A stretch of 40,650 bases of DNA from an uncultured Collinsella sp. (GTDB lineage Bacteria > Actinomycetota > Coriobacteriia > Coriobacteriales > Coriobacteriaceae): assembly GCA_900757205.1 (NCBI GenBank), contig CAAENA010000064.1, forward strand, positions 1 to 40,650, read 5' to 3'. Shown here in pieces: positions 7,375-16,146 of this stretch (position 1 is the stretch's first letter; every line of letters starts with the position of its first letter). The translations under genes and the position numbers were made by a program. The notes under the pieces were generated by a model. That model ran no database searches and was not told the origin of the DNA. It saw only the letters and a program-made list of their open reading frames with translations.

Positions 7375-7449
7375 TGGTGGGCGTTAGAAGATTTGAACTT
7401 CTGACCTCTTCCGTGTCAGGGAAGCGCTCTCCCCCTGAGCTAAACGCCC
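7375..7449 (-). tRNA. tRNA-Val (GAC anticodon)
   Basis: The minus strand folds into a full cloverleaf: acceptor GGGCGTT/AACGCCC, D arm GCTC...GAGC, anticodon stem CTTCC/GGAAG with loop CTGACAC (anticodon GAC), T arm AGAAG-TTCAAAT-CTTCT. The discriminator is A and the CCA is encoded (7375-7377). It reads GUC/GUU valine codons. tRNA 3' ends are common integration sites, but I found no duplicated 3' end within the window. Confidence 0.95.
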
Positions 7450-7478
7450 GATCAAGGGTGCGCAAGCGCGCAAGGGAT

Positions 7479-7507
7479 AATATAACGGAGCCTGAACTCG
7501 GTGGCAA
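7479..7507 (-). promoter_or_regulatory. Promoter of tRNA-Val
   Basis: On the minus strand TTGCCA (7507-7502) and TATATT (7484-7479) are separated by 17 bp, about 30 bp before the mature tRNA 5' end. Spacing and position fit a sigma-70 promoter. Confidence 0.7.
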
Positions 7508-7738
7508 GAACATTTTTAAAAATCGCTTACATTGTGGAATTCGGGGGTCTTGTCATATCCATTTCAAAAGAGCCTGCTGTCGCGATTTGGCTGTCGCATA
7601 ATGCAAGGCCGTTGCGGTGTCGAGCTATGGAAAGACACCTACGGAATTGTCCTACCGATAAGCGGACAAGCCTTCGGCTGGTGCCTTTGCCGTGGTAAGG
7701 TAAGCCGAATTGTTTCCAGGCTGTTTCGGGGGAGCGGA

Positions 7739-8761
7739 ATGAGCAAAGAGTGTGTCGAGCAGGTCGAAGGCACAGGGGCTTCGGTGCCGATGACCGATAT
7801 ATCGAACATTGATGTGCCCGAGGGCACCGACGAGCTCAGCCGCAACACCCGTCGCGCATGGCGCGACCGCCTGAACAGCGCTTCGACGCGCAAGATGATC
7901 ACGGGCGTCTTGGCTACGCTGGTGGGCGGTTCGTTTTGGGGCTTCTCGGGCACCAGCGCGAGCTTTCTGTTCGATACCTACCACGTCGACACCTTGTGGC
8001 TTATGAGCGTGCGTCAGATTCTCGCCGGTCTACTCTTTATGGCCGTGGTTGTTACGCGCGACCGCGAGCGCCTGATTAAGCTCTGGACCACACCCGCCGA
8101 TCGCAAGCAGCTGCTGCTCTTTACCGCCTTTGGTCTGCTGTTCAACCAGTTTTGCTACCTTTCGGCCGTGCGTCTGACGAACGCCGGAACCGCGACGGTG
8201 CTCCAGTGCCTGCAGCTCGTTATCATCATGGGCTACACCTGCGTGACCGATCGCCGCATGCCGCGCACTCGCGAAGTCATCGGCATTGGCCTGGCTCTGG
8301 GTGGAACCTTTTTAATCGCCACCGGCGGCGACCCCACCAGCCTGAATATCTCGCCGCTTGGCCTGGCAGCAGGTCTTATGTGTGCGGTCAGCGCCACGTG
8401 TATGGCGGTGATTCCCGCCAAGATCCTGCCCGAATACGGCAGCCCCATCGTCACGGGCTCGGCAATGCTCACGGCGGGCGTGGTCTCGTGTGTCTTCGTG
8501 CAGCCCTGGGCGCATATGCCGGCGCTCGACGCTGCCGGCGTCGAGGCGCTCGCGGTGTTCGTGGTTATCGGCTCATTTTTTGCTTACATGCTCTATATGC
8601 AGGGCGTTAAGGACATCGGCTCGGTGCGTGCGAGTCTCATCGGAACTGTGGAGCCGGTTTCGGCGACCATCACCAGCGCCGTTATGCTGGGCACGGTGTT
8701 TTTGCCGACCGACCTTATCGGCTTTGCCATGATCATCGTGATGATGTTCCTCACGGTGTAG
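7739..8761 (+). CDS. EamA-family (DMT) transporter
   Basis: A 340-aa inner-membrane protein of the drug/metabolite transporter superfamily, probably exporting an amino acid or other metabolite. After a hydrophilic N-terminal tail of about 55 residues come ten hydrophobic segments in two EamA repeats. The first begins with VLATLVGGSFWGFSGTSASFL, and the second with LGLAAGLMCAVSATCMAVIPAK. The end of the second repeat carries the typical G(V)KDIGSVRASLIGTVEPVSA motif. ATG 7739 is used because GGGGGAG precedes it; longer in-frame starts lack this and would add a non-family extension. The protein ends immediately after the last membrane helix (MMFLTV), slightly shorter than many relatives. The substrate cannot be predicted. 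Confidence 0.85.
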   Translation: MSKECVEQVEGTGASVPMTDISNIDVPEGTDELSRNTRRAWRDRLNSASTRKMITGVLATLVGGSFWGFSGTSASFLFDTYHVDTLWLMSVRQILAGLLFMAVVVTRDRERLIKLWTTPADRKQLLLFTAFGLLFNQFCYLSAVRLTNAGTATVLQCLQLVIIMGYTCVTDRRMPRTREVIGIGLALGGTFLIATGGDPTSLNISPLGLAAGLMCAVSATCMAVIPAKILPEYGSPIVTGSAMLTAGVVSCVFVQPWAHMPALDAAGVEALAVFVVIGSFFAYMLYMQGVKDIGSVRASLIGTVEPVSATITSAVMLGTVFLPTDLIGFAMIIVMMFLTV

Positions 8762-8910
8762 CTGGCGCCGCCACCAAGACAGAAAAGGTGTTGTGCCACA
8801 TTTTCGCCAATTGATGTCCGTGTCTGGAGTTTAGCTGTCGATGCCCAAAATGCCATAAACTAGTAACGTTATGGACTTTTTCATTGCGACTCAATTGCGA
8901 GGATTTCTTT

Positions 8911-11223
8911 ATGGCTGGTAATCACTTTAAGGGCAGCGATAGCGGCCGTCCTGCAGTTCCGCCGCGTCCGAACGGGGCTGGTAAGGCCGGCACGCCGGGC
9001 GGCGCTGGACAGGGCGGTTCCGGTAAGCGCGTGTCCCCGGGCGAGACGGCGATGTTTACCGCTCTGTACGAGCAGTCACAAAAGGCAAAAAAGACCGGCC
9101 GTGCAAGAGGGAATGTCTTTGCGGGCGGTGCAACCTCCACGTCGCAGCCGAGTGGGGCTCCTTCGGTACCCGCGAACAACGCAGGTGCTACCAACGCCGC
9201 GAATGCCGCCGGCAACGTTAATGCCGGTAAGGCCGCCAACAATACTCCCTCTGCCGGTGGCGCAGGGCTTACGGGTAACCTTGGCACGATTTACACCGGC
9301 GCCTCCGAGACTGGCACGTTCGCCCGCCTGGATGATAGCGGTGCCGAGTTTGCGGGCTCGGGTTCCAAGGAAGATTATTACGATTTTGGCTTGAACTACG
9401 ATAGCGACGCTTCGTCGAGTTCGACCTCTGACGGCCTGGTCCGTCATCGCCATCGCAAGGGCGAGCGCAAAAAACGTCACACCGGCGCCATTATTGCCGC
9501 TGTAGTCGCGGTGCTTCTCGTTGCGCTTGGCGCAAGCGGCTTTATGCTGCTTAACTCGGCAAAGACCGTAAAGAGCGAAGCGAAGGAGGCTGTCGAGATC
9601 GTCGGTGGCCTTAAGGACAAGGTCACGTCGGGCGATTTTTCGACGCTGCCTGACGACGCGAAGAAGATTGATGAGCTCTTCGACATCATGAAGGCGGAGA
9701 CCTCGAGCCCGCTGTGGACGGCGGCTTCGTTTATCCCGGTGTATGGCGGCGACATCAATGCTGCACGCACCATGATCGACGCCCTGTCCGATGTCTCGAG
9801 CAATGCGCTGGTTCCCATGGCCGATAACCTTTCGCAGGCCACGCCCGGCAAGTTGTTCCAGGATGGGACTATCAACGTGTCCGCGCTGCAGGCGGTCGCC
9901 GATTCGCTCTCCGATAGCTCGAAGGTGTTCAAGAGCGCCAACGAGAAGATCCAGGGCATTGGCGATACTCATATTTCCCAGGTGACCGAGCTGGTCGATA
10001 AGGCCAAGGACGGCTTTGCCACCCTCAACGGCGCGGTTGACGCGGCGGAGAAGGTCGCCCCCGTCCTTCCCCAGATGCTCGGCGCCAACGGCCAGACGCG
10101 CAACTACCTTGTGTACGCCATGAACAACGTCGAGATTCGTGCCTGCGGCGGCTTTGGCGGTTCGCAGGGCCTGATTTCAGTTACCGATGGCCAGATGTCG
10201 ATCGGTGACTTTGTCCCATGTATTGCGCTTGGCAAAGACGAGGCGGTTGAGAGCGTCGACGAAGAGGACGAGACACTGTTTGGTGACCACAGTAACCTGT
10301 ACAACTCTGGTAACGCGTATTCGCCCGATTGGCCCCGCAACTCGCAGCGTGTCGCAGCCCTGTGGAAATCTCAATATGGCCAGGACGTTGACGGCGTCGT
10401 GGGTATCGACCCGGTGTTCCTGCAGTATCTGCTGGGCCTGGTCGGTAATGTGTCGCTGCCCGACGGAACGGTTGTCGACGGCACCAACGCCGCAAAGGTC
10501 CTCATGCACGATGTGTACTGGAACTATCCGGTCGAGGAGTCGGACGGCATCTTTGCATCCGTCGCCAGCGCTGCCTTCGACAAGATCCTTGGCGGTATCG
10601 GCGATGTCGATGTTACGAAGCTTGTCAGCGCCGTTGAGCGCGGTGCCGAAGAGGGACGCCTGATCGCGTGGATGAAAAACGATGATGAGCAGAATGCCAT
10701 CAAAGAGACGGGCATTGACGCTTCGCTGCCCGATCCAGATGATCCGAGTGCCGATCCTGTTGCCGGCGTTTACTTTAACAACCTGAGCTTCTCCAAGCTC
10801 GACTGGTACCTGAATGCCGATACGCAGATTGGCCAGGGCATCAAGAACGGTGACGGCACATGCTCGTATCGCATCACCGTTACCCTGACGAACATCATGA
10901 CGCAGGAGGAGGCAGGCAAGCTGCCCGACTACGTCGCGGCGAGCGCACCCGATGCCGCGCGTGACGACGAGCGTCTGAATGTCTCGTTGTTTGCCCCGAC
11001 GGGCGGCAACATTACTGATCTGACCGTCGAGGGCACCCAGTTTGGTCTTGGCGCCGCTGCGTGGCATGGAATCCCCTTCTATTCGGGCACCGTTGACCTG
11101 CATGCTGGCGAGACGACGACGATCACGTATACGCTGACCACGTCGGCCGAGGCGGGGGACAAGCCGCTTACGCTGCGTCAGACTCCTACATGCCAGGCGG
11201 CTCGCGACAGCGCGTCGACGTAG
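8911..11223 (+). CDS. DUF4012 membrane-anchored cell-surface protein
   Basis: This 770-aa protein has three regions. Residues 1-175 are low-complexity Gly/Ala/Asn/Pro and likely disordered in the cytoplasm. A polybasic stretch (RHRHRKGERKKRH, about 178-190) and one membrane helix (191-214) follow. The long extracellular part holds a DUF4012 domain, with NYLVYAMNNVEIRACGGFGGSQG near residue 395 and YSPDWPRNSQRVAALWKSQYG near 470. DUF4012 proteins in Gram-positives sit near surface-polysaccharide genes and are thought to act in cell-envelope assembly, but no activity is established. ATG 8911 has GAGGA seven bases upstream. It lies just before glmM, which makes a peptidoglycan precursor. Confidence 0.85.
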   Translation: MAGNHFKGSDSGRPAVPPRPNGAGKAGTPGGAGQGGSGKRVSPGETAMFTALYEQSQKAKKTGRARGNVFAGGATSTSQPSGAPSVPANNAGATNAANAAGNVNAGKAANNTPSAGGAGLTGNLGTIYTGASETGTFARLDDSGAEFAGSGSKEDYYDFGLNYDSDASSSSTSDGLVRHRHRKGERKKRHTGAIIAAVVAVLLVALGASGFMLLNSAKTVKSEAKEAVEIVGGLKDKVTSGDFSTLPDDAKKIDELFDIMKAETSSPLWTAASFIPVYGGDINAARTMIDALSDVSSNALVPMADNLSQATPGKLFQDGTINVSALQAVADSLSDSSKVFKSANEKIQGIGDTHISQVTELVDKAKDGFATLNGAVDAAEKVAPVLPQMLGANGQTRNYLVYAMNNVEIRACGGFGGSQGLISVTDGQMSIGDFVPCIALGKDEAVESVDEEDETLFGDHSNLYNSGNAYSPDWPRNSQRVAALWKSQYGQDVDGVVGIDPVFLQYLLGLVGNVSLPDGTVVDGTNAAKVLMHDVYWNYPVEESDGIFASVASAAFDKILGGIGDVDVTKLVSAVERGAEEGRLIAWMKNDDEQNAIKETGIDASLPDPDDPSADPVAGVYFNNLSFSKLDWYLNADTQIGQGIKNGDGTCSYRITVTLTNIMTQEEAGKLPDYVAASAPDAARDDERLNVSLFAPTGGNITDLTVEGTQFGLGAAAWHGIPFYSGTVDLHAGETTTITYTLTTSAEAGDKPLTLRQTPTCQAARDSAST

Positions 11224-11260
11224 GGTTTTTCTGGTTGCGCAGATAATCGAGTACCATTTT

Positions 11261-11292
11261 GGGGCGGACAGGCAATCTGTTCGCCCCTATTT
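11261..11292 (+). terminator. Intrinsic terminator or attenuator just before glmM
   Basis: A 10-bp stem (11261-11270 with 11278-11287, one wobble) and a 7-nt loop are followed by TATTTTG. It begins 38 bp after the DUF4012 stop and ends 15 bp before the glmM start codon, almost touching the AAGGAG site. It may end the upstream transcript or attenuate glmM. Confidence 0.7.
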
Positions 11293-11306
11293 TGTAAGGA
11301 GAGCGC

Positions 11307-12638
11307 ATGAAGTACTTTGGCACCGACGGCTTTCGCGGTGAGGCTAACGTTGGGCTGACGGTAGAGCACGCTTATAAGATTGGCCGTTTTGTGGGCTGGT
11401 ATTACGGCGCCAACCGCGAGCGCAAGGCGCGCGTCATCGTGGGTAAGGACACGCGTCGCTCGAGTTATATGTTCGAGGCGGCGCTGGTGAGTGGCCTGGT
11501 CGCGAGCGGTGCGGACGCCTATATGCTGCACGTGATCCCCACGCCGGGTGTAGCGCATCAGACCGTGGAAGGCTGTTTCGATTGCGGCATCATGATCAGC
11601 GCGAGCCACAACCCGTTTTGCGATAACGGCATTAAGCTCGTCAACAGCGACGGTTTTAAGATGGACGAGGACGTGCTGGAGCTCATCGAGGACTACATCG
11701 ATGGCAAGAGCGAAGTTCCGCTGGCCACGGGCAACCACATCGGTGCCACGGTGGACTACATGCAGGGCCGCAACCGCTACATTGCTTCGCTCATTGCAAG
11801 TGCGAACTTTTCGCTGCAGGGCGCCAAGATCGGTCTCGACTGCGCCAACGGCTCGGCTTCCTCGGTGGCCAAGCCGGTGTTTGACGCGCTCGGTGCCGAC
11901 GTGCGCGTGATCAATGCCGCGCCCGATGGCTTTAACATCAATGTGGACTGCGGCTCCACGCATATGGAGCGCCTGCAGCGCCATGTGGTGGAGCAGGGCC
12001 TGGACGTGGGCTTTGCCTATGACGGCGATGCCGACCGCTGCCTAGCCGTGGACGAGCGCGGTCGCGTGGTCGACGGCGACCAGATCCTGTACGTGTGCGG
12101 CGTGTACCTGAACAAGCACGGTCGCCTTTCGGGCGGTACCGTGGTGCCGACGATCGCCAGCAACTTTGGCCTGATCAAGTCGCTGGAGCTTGCCGGCCTG
12201 AGTGCCGTGACCAGCGGCGTGGGCGACCGTCACGTGTATGCCAAGATGCGCGAGGGCGGCTACAGCCTGGGTGGCGAGCAGACGGGCCATACGATCTTTG
12301 GCGATATCGAGCGCACGGGCGACGGCATTATGACCTCGCTGCGCGTGATGGAAGTGATTCGTGCCGAGCGCGAGACGCTCTCGCAGCTCACGGCCCCGTG
12401 CAAGCTGCTGCCGCAGGCGCAGGTTGCCGTGCGCGTGGCGGACAAGGACGCCGCGCTCGAGAACATGGGCGTGCAGAACGCCATCGCCGAGGCCGAGGCT
12501 GCGCTGGCAGGCGAGGGCCGCGTGCTCGTACGCAAGAGCGGAACCGAGTCGGTGATTCGCGTGCTCGCCGAAGCCCCCGACCAGGCAGCCGCCGACGCCG
12601 CCATGAAGCGCATCGCCAACGCCCTGGAAGCTCTGTAG
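11307..12638 (+). CDS. glmM: Phosphoglucosamine mutase
   Basis: GlmM converts glucosamine-6-phosphate to glucosamine-1-phosphate, a cytoplasmic step toward UDP-GlcNAc and peptidoglycan. The 443-aa length is normal. All four landmarks are present: the N-terminal FGTDGFRG phosphate loop, the catalytic phosphoserine loop ISASHNPFCDNGIK (Ser100), the metal-binding DGDADRC near residue 245, and the sugar-specificity GGEQTGHTIF near 325. The phosphate-binding RKSGTESVIRV follows near 410. AAGGAG precedes the ATG. The hairpin at 11261-11292 separates it from the DUF4012 gene, so it is probably transcribed partly on its own. Confidence 0.96.
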   Translation: MKYFGTDGFRGEANVGLTVEHAYKIGRFVGWYYGANRERKARVIVGKDTRRSSYMFEAALVSGLVASGADAYMLHVIPTPGVAHQTVEGCFDCGIMISASHNPFCDNGIKLVNSDGFKMDEDVLELIEDYIDGKSEVPLATGNHIGATVDYMQGRNRYIASLIASANFSLQGAKIGLDCANGSASSVAKPVFDALGADVRVINAAPDGFNINVDCGSTHMERLQRHVVEQGLDVGFAYDGDADRCLAVDERGRVVDGDQILYVCGVYLNKHGRLSGGTVVPTIASNFGLIKSLELAGLSAVTSGVGDRHVYAKMREGGYSLGGEQTGHTIFGDIERTGDGIMTSLRVMEVIRAERETLSQLTAPCKLLPQAQVAVRVADKDAALENMGVQNAIAEAEAALAGEGRVLVRKSGTESVIRVLAEAPDQAAADAAMKRIANALEAL

Positions 12639-12665
12639 TTACGCGGTTTTACCAAACCGCGTAAC
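12638..12665 (+). other. Perfect 12-bp stem-loop at the glmM stop
   Basis: Arms 12638-12649 and 12654-12665 are exact reverse complements around a 4-nt TACC loop, starting on the last base of the glmM TAG stop. No T tract follows, so it is more likely a 3' stabiliser or processing hairpin than an intrinsic terminator. Confidence 0.75.
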
Positions 12666-12716
12666 CGCTCGACGCTGCAAACGACCCTAAGCGGCAATCT
12701 GACGTTCAATTTCAAG

Positions 12717-12772
12717 TAGTCATGGGGGACGTTCTTAAACGACTAGTCATTAAAGAACGTCCCCAATGACTA
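12717..12772. repeat. REP-like palindrome
   Basis: A near-palindrome of about 56 bp. The left arm (TAGTCAT, then GGGGACGTTCTTA) and the right arm (TAAAGAACGTCCCC, then AATGACTA) are reverse complements apart from single-base insertions, and they flank a central GACTAGTC. It lies between convergent glmM and the M32 peptidase. I believe similar palindromes recur in Coriobacteriia, but that is recall, not checked here. Confidence 0.65.
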
Positions 12773-12775
12773 GGG

Positions 12776-12810
12776 GGGGCGCCGCGGGATAGATCCTGCG
12801 GCGCCCCTTT
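12776..12810 (+). terminator. GC-rich terminator between convergent genes
   Basis: GGGGCGCCGC (12776-12785) pairs perfectly with GCGGCGCCCC (12798-12807), followed by TTT on the plus strand. It probably ends glmM transcription. No T run exists on the minus side for the peptidase transcript. Confidence 0.6.
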
Positions 12811-12831
12811 GCGTTGTGTGTTGTCTAAGCT

Positions 12832-14406
12832 TTAAAGCTCGTACAGCGTGGTGAACTTGTCCTGCAGGTAGCTGCAGTAGTAGCGGGAATCAAAGGCCAT
12901 GCCGCAAGCGCCCTTGATGAGCTCCGGTGCGTCCTTGGCGCGGCCCCACTGCCAAATGTGCTCGCCCAGCCACGCGCGGACGGGTGCCAGATCGCCGCTC
13001 GCACAGGCGCCATTGAGGTCGACACCGTCGCGGCACATGGCCGGCACAAACATGGCGTCGTAGGCGCTACCCAGCGCATACGTGGGGAAGTAGCCAAACG
13101 AGCCGCCGCTCCAGTGCGTATCCTGCAGGCAGCCGCGCGTGTCGTCGGGAACGGGAATGCCCAGGTACTCGTTCATAAAGCGATTCCAAAGCGCGGGGAT
13201 GTCCTTGGCCGTGGCCTCGCCGGCAAACAGCATGCGCTCGATCTCGTAGCGCACCATAACGTGCAGCGGATAGGTGAGCTCGTCGGCCTCGGTACGGATC
13301 AACGACGGCTGCGCGATGTTCACGGCGCGGTAGAGTGTGTCCTCGTCGACGTCGCCGTAGACCTCGGGTGCGTGGCGGCGCAGCACCTCGAGCAACGGGC
13401 CCATAAAAGCGCGGCTGCGACCCACGGTGTTCTCGAAGAAGCGGCTCTGGCTCTCGTGGATGCCCATGGAGGTGCCACCCTCCAGGCACGTGCGCGCATA
13501 GGCGGGATTGACGCCTAGCTCGTAGGCGGCGTGTCCTGCCTCGTGGATGATGCTGTAGACGTTGGAGATGCAGTCGTCCTCGTAGATGTGCGTGGCGATG
13601 CGCGCGTCGCCTACCGAGAAGCCCTCGCTAAACGGGTGCTCGGTAAAGGCAAGCGTGGTGTCGTCCAGGTTCAGGCCGACGAGTTTCATGAGGTCGAAGC
13701 TCATGGCGCGCTGGGCGGCCTCGGGCACACGGGCGTGCAAGAAGTCGGCAGCGGGCTGCTGGCCGCGCTCGCCAATGGCATGCACAAGCGGCACGACCGT
13801 GGCCTTGACCTCGTCACAAAACGCGTCGAAGCTCTGGGCGGAAAGGCCGCGCTCGTACTGGTCGAGCCACACATCGTAGGGGTCGCGCTTGGGGTCCATG
13901 AGCTCGGCCTGATGCTTAAGTTGGGCGACGATTCTATCCACATAGGGCTCAAAGCTCGCCCAGTCGTTGGCCGCCTTGGCCTTGTGCCACACGGCGTCGG
14001 CCTCGCAGGTGAGCCTGGTCCAGGCCTCGGCCTCCTCGGTGGGGATAACGCTCGCCTCGCGCTGGTCGCGGCCGAGCACGCGGATCTCGTCGAGCAGCTG
14101 CGGGTCGTCGATCTTGCCGCCGGCGACGGTCTCGCGCGCCAGCGAACGCACGAGCTCGATAGACTTTTCGCTGGTCAGGAGCTTATGATGCTCGCCGGCG
14201 AGGGTACCCATGGCGTCGGCGCGCGCCGCGGCGCCGTTGGCGGGAGCAATGGTCGCGCCGTCAAACTCGGCAATCTTGAGCAGGTACTCGCGGGTCCACA
14301 GCTTGCCCTCGAGCTTGCGGAACTTCTTGACGGCCTTATCGACCTTCATGCCCTTGGGTGCCTTGCCCTCCGCGGCCTTGGCCTTCTTATCGAGTTTCTT
14401 TCCCAT
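12832..14406 (-). CDS. M32-family metallocarboxypeptidase (Taq carboxypeptidase type)
   Basis: This 524-aa zinc carboxypeptidase removes C-terminal residues from peptides in the cytoplasm. The zinc-binding motif HEAGH sits at about residue 288, preceded by NVYSII. The family-specific GIHESQSRFFENTVGRSRAF follows near 325, where the Glu of HESQSR lies in the active site. The conserved NIAQPSLIRTEADELTYPLH is near 385 and the DTHWSGGSFGYFPTYALGSAY segment near 447. The N-terminal 25 residues are Lys-rich (GKKLDKKAKAAEGKAPKG), an unusual basic extension. AAGGA lies six bases before the ATG. It is convergent with glmM and divergent from pheST. Confidence 0.95.
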   Translation of the reverse strand: MGKKLDKKAKAAEGKAPKGMKVDKAVKKFRKLEGKLWTREYLLKIAEFDGATIAPANGAAARADAMGTLAGEHHKLLTSEKSIELVRSLARETVAGGKIDDPQLLDEIRVLGRDQREASVIPTEEAEAWTRLTCEADAVWHKAKAANDWASFEPYVDRIVAQLKHQAELMDPKRDPYDVWLDQYERGLSAQSFDAFCDEVKATVVPLVHAIGERGQQPAADFLHARVPEAAQRAMSFDLMKLVGLNLDDTTLAFTEHPFSEGFSVGDARIATHIYEDDCISNVYSIIHEAGHAAYELGVNPAYARTCLEGGTSMGIHESQSRFFENTVGRSRAFMGPLLEVLRRHAPEVYGDVDEDTLYRAVNIAQPSLIRTEADELTYPLHVMVRYEIERMLFAGEATAKDIPALWNRFMNEYLGIPVPDDTRGCLQDTHWSGGSFGYFPTYALGSAYDAMFVPAMCRDGVDLNGACASGDLAPVRAWLGEHIWQWGRAKDAPELIKGACGMAFDSRYYCSYLQDKFTTLYEL

Positions 14407-14549
14407 ACCATATCCTTAATCTCGCAGACCGGACGCCACGGGTGGGCGTGCGGTCAGTTTGCACAGCTACCTGCTTTGTACCCAGCGCGAACAAAACGGA
14501 ACGCGGCGATGCACACGCAGAATGTGTTATCCTATAGCCCAATGCGTTG

Positions 14550-14822
14550 ACGGAGAGGGTTTTGCCCGCCGCGTCGCCGGCAAGAGAGGGAAGGTCATGG
14601 GCTGCAAGCCTTCCTGCGGTGACAAGGGCCAAGCGTTCACTCCCGAGCAGCAACCTCAACGGGCGCGGCCAGCGGCGGCGAAGCCCCAGTAGGGAAGCCG
14701 TGAGCCTCGCGAAAAGGGGCAAAGAGTGGGCGCGGCGGGCCAGACATCCGCCGGGTCAAACAAGGTGGTACCGCGGAATTCAACCGTCCTTGGGCAATGC
14801 ACATGCCCGAGGACGGTTTTTT
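14550..14822 (+). promoter_or_regulatory. T-box riboswitch leader of pheST
   Basis: The leader contains the canonical T-box sequence GGTGGTACCGCGG at 14764-14776, which pairs with the uncharged tRNA acceptor end. The competing terminator follows at 14783-14822. A candidate specifier is TTC at 14636-14638, followed by A in the 3' side of the likely Stem I, matching the downstream phenylalanyl-tRNA synthetase genes. Uncharged tRNA-Phe would favour antitermination. The Stem I boundaries are estimated by eye. Confidence 0.85.
14783..14822 (+). terminator. T-box regulated terminator
   Basis: ACCGTCCT (14783-14790) pairs with AGGACGGT (14810-14817), with an inner GGGC/GCCC extension, followed by six T residues. 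It is mutually exclusive with the T-box antiterminator. Confidence 0.9.
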
Positions 14823-14908
14823 GTTACCGAACCGGGCCGCGCATCCGTAAGCGTCGGGTAGCGCCAGCTGCCTCGGCAAGCGGATGCGCGAGAGACGAAA
14901 GGGAAGAC

Positions 14909-15985
14909 ATGAGTCTGATTGATGATCTGGTCAAACTCGAGGAAGAGGCCAAGGAGCTCGTCGCAGGCGCCGACGACGCCGAGAAGCTCGAGGCCGCGCG
15001 CGTCGCGCTGCTCGGCCGCAGGGGCCGCATCACCGGCCTGATGCGCATGATGGGCAAGCTCGCCCCCGAGGATCGCCCCGTCATGGGCAAGCGCGCCAAT
15101 GAGATGCGTCAGCTGATCGAGGGCATGCTCGACGAGCGCACCACCGAGATGAAGGCTGCCGCCCTCAAGCACGCACTCGAGCACGATGCCGTCGACATCA
15201 CGCTGCCAGGCATCCGTCCGCAGATCGGCCATCAGCACCTGATCAAGCAGATCATCGAGGAGGCCGAGGACATCTTCTGTGGTATCGGCTACACCGTCGA
15301 GTCCGGCCCCATGGTCGACACCTCCTACTACAACTTCACCGCACTCAACGCCCCCATGGATCACCCGAGCCGCTCGGCCCGCGACACGTTCTACGTGGTC
15401 GACAACAATCCCGGCAGCGTCGCGCACCCCGAGGCTCACGCCCACGGCGAGTCCGACGTGCTGCTGCGCACTCAGACCTCGGGCGTGCAGATCCACACCA
15501 TGGAGTCGCAAAAGCCGCCCATCTACATGATCTGCCCGGGCACCGTCTACCGTCCCGATACGGCCGACGCCTGCCACCTGCCGCAGTTCAACCAGATCGA
15601 GGGCCTGGTCGTCGACGAGGGCATCACCTTTGGCGATCTTAAGGGTACGCTCGACTACTTTGTTAAGTGCATGTTTGGCGAGGACCGCAAGACGCGCTAC
15701 CGCCCGCACTTCTTCCCCTTCACCGAGCCCAGCTGCGAGGTGGACGTGAGCTGCCACGTCTGCGGCGGCAAGGGCTGCAGCTTCTGCAAGCACAGCGGCT
15801 GGATCGAGATCCTGGGCTGCGGCATGGTCGACCCCAACGTGCTGATCAACTGCGGCATCGACCCCGAGAAGTACACCGGCTTCGCCTTTGGTATTGGCGC
15901 CGAGCGCGTCGCGGCCCTGCGCTACGACCTGCCCGACCTCAGAACGCTCATGACTGGCGATATGCGCTTTTTGAATCAGTTCTAG
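14909..15985 (+). CDS. pheS: Phenylalanyl-tRNA synthetase alpha subunit
   Basis: PheS is the catalytic subunit of the cytoplasmic alpha2-beta2 enzyme that charges tRNA-Phe. The 358-aa product has an N-terminal coiled coil (about 1-85) and class II motif 1 around GHQHLIKQIIEEAEDIF to TLNAPMDHPSR-type residues 108-150. Motif 2 lies around FNQIEGLVVDEG and motif 3 at FAFGIGAERVAALRY near 330. A cysteine cluster CHVCGGKGCSFC lies at about residues 285-296, as in many bacterial PheS. ATG 14909 follows a GGGA site; reading further upstream would enter the T-box. It is separated from pheT by a 160-bp gap holding a hairpin repeat. Confidence 0.97.
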   Translation: MSLIDDLVKLEEEAKELVAGADDAEKLEAARVALLGRRGRITGLMRMMGKLAPEDRPVMGKRANEMRQLIEGMLDERTTEMKAAALKHALEHDAVDITLPGIRPQIGHQHLIKQIIEEAEDIFCGIGYTVESGPMVDTSYYNFTALNAPMDHPSRSARDTFYVVDNNPGSVAHPEAHAHGESDVLLRTQTSGVQIHTMESQKPPIYMICPGTVYRPDTADACHLPQFNQIEGLVVDEGITFGDLKGTLDYFVKCMFGEDRKTRYRPHFFPFTEPSCEVDVSCHVCGGKGCSFCKHSGWIEILGCGMVDPNVLINCGIDPEKYTGFAFGIGAERVAALRYDLPDLRTLMTGDMRFLNQF

Positions 15986-15999
15986 GCCCGGCGGCTTTC

Positions 16000-16084
16000 C
16001 CAAGCACCGCACCTTGCCTTTCAATCGTCGGTTGCGTACCTAAGTACGCGGCCCTCCTCTTTCAAGGCAATCTGCGGCACTTGG
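16000..16084. repeat. Long imperfect hairpin repeat between pheS and pheT
   Basis: Nested arms pair over 85 bp: CCAAG/CTTGG (16000-16004, 16080-16084), CCGCA/TGCGG, TTGCCTT/AAGGCAA (16014-16020, 16064-16070), and an inner GCGTAC-CTAA-GTACGC (16034-16049). It has no T tract and looks like a dispersed palindromic element lodged in the operon. It could also modulate the pheS:pheT ratio. Confidence 0.75.
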
Positions 16085-16146
16085 AAAACCCGTCTCCGTT
16101 GCAGTTTTCCGGCTCAAAGCCGCATTTATGAAAGGAGACCAGTTAG

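Noticed and set aside
7375..7449. tRNA-Val as attachment site of an integrated element covering 3-7 kb
   Set aside because: No integrase gene and no second copy of the tRNA 3' end were found in the window.
14780..16024. 414-codon minus-strand frame opposite pheS
   Set aside because: Antisense shadow; repetitive Val/Ala/Asp/His composition and no start signal.
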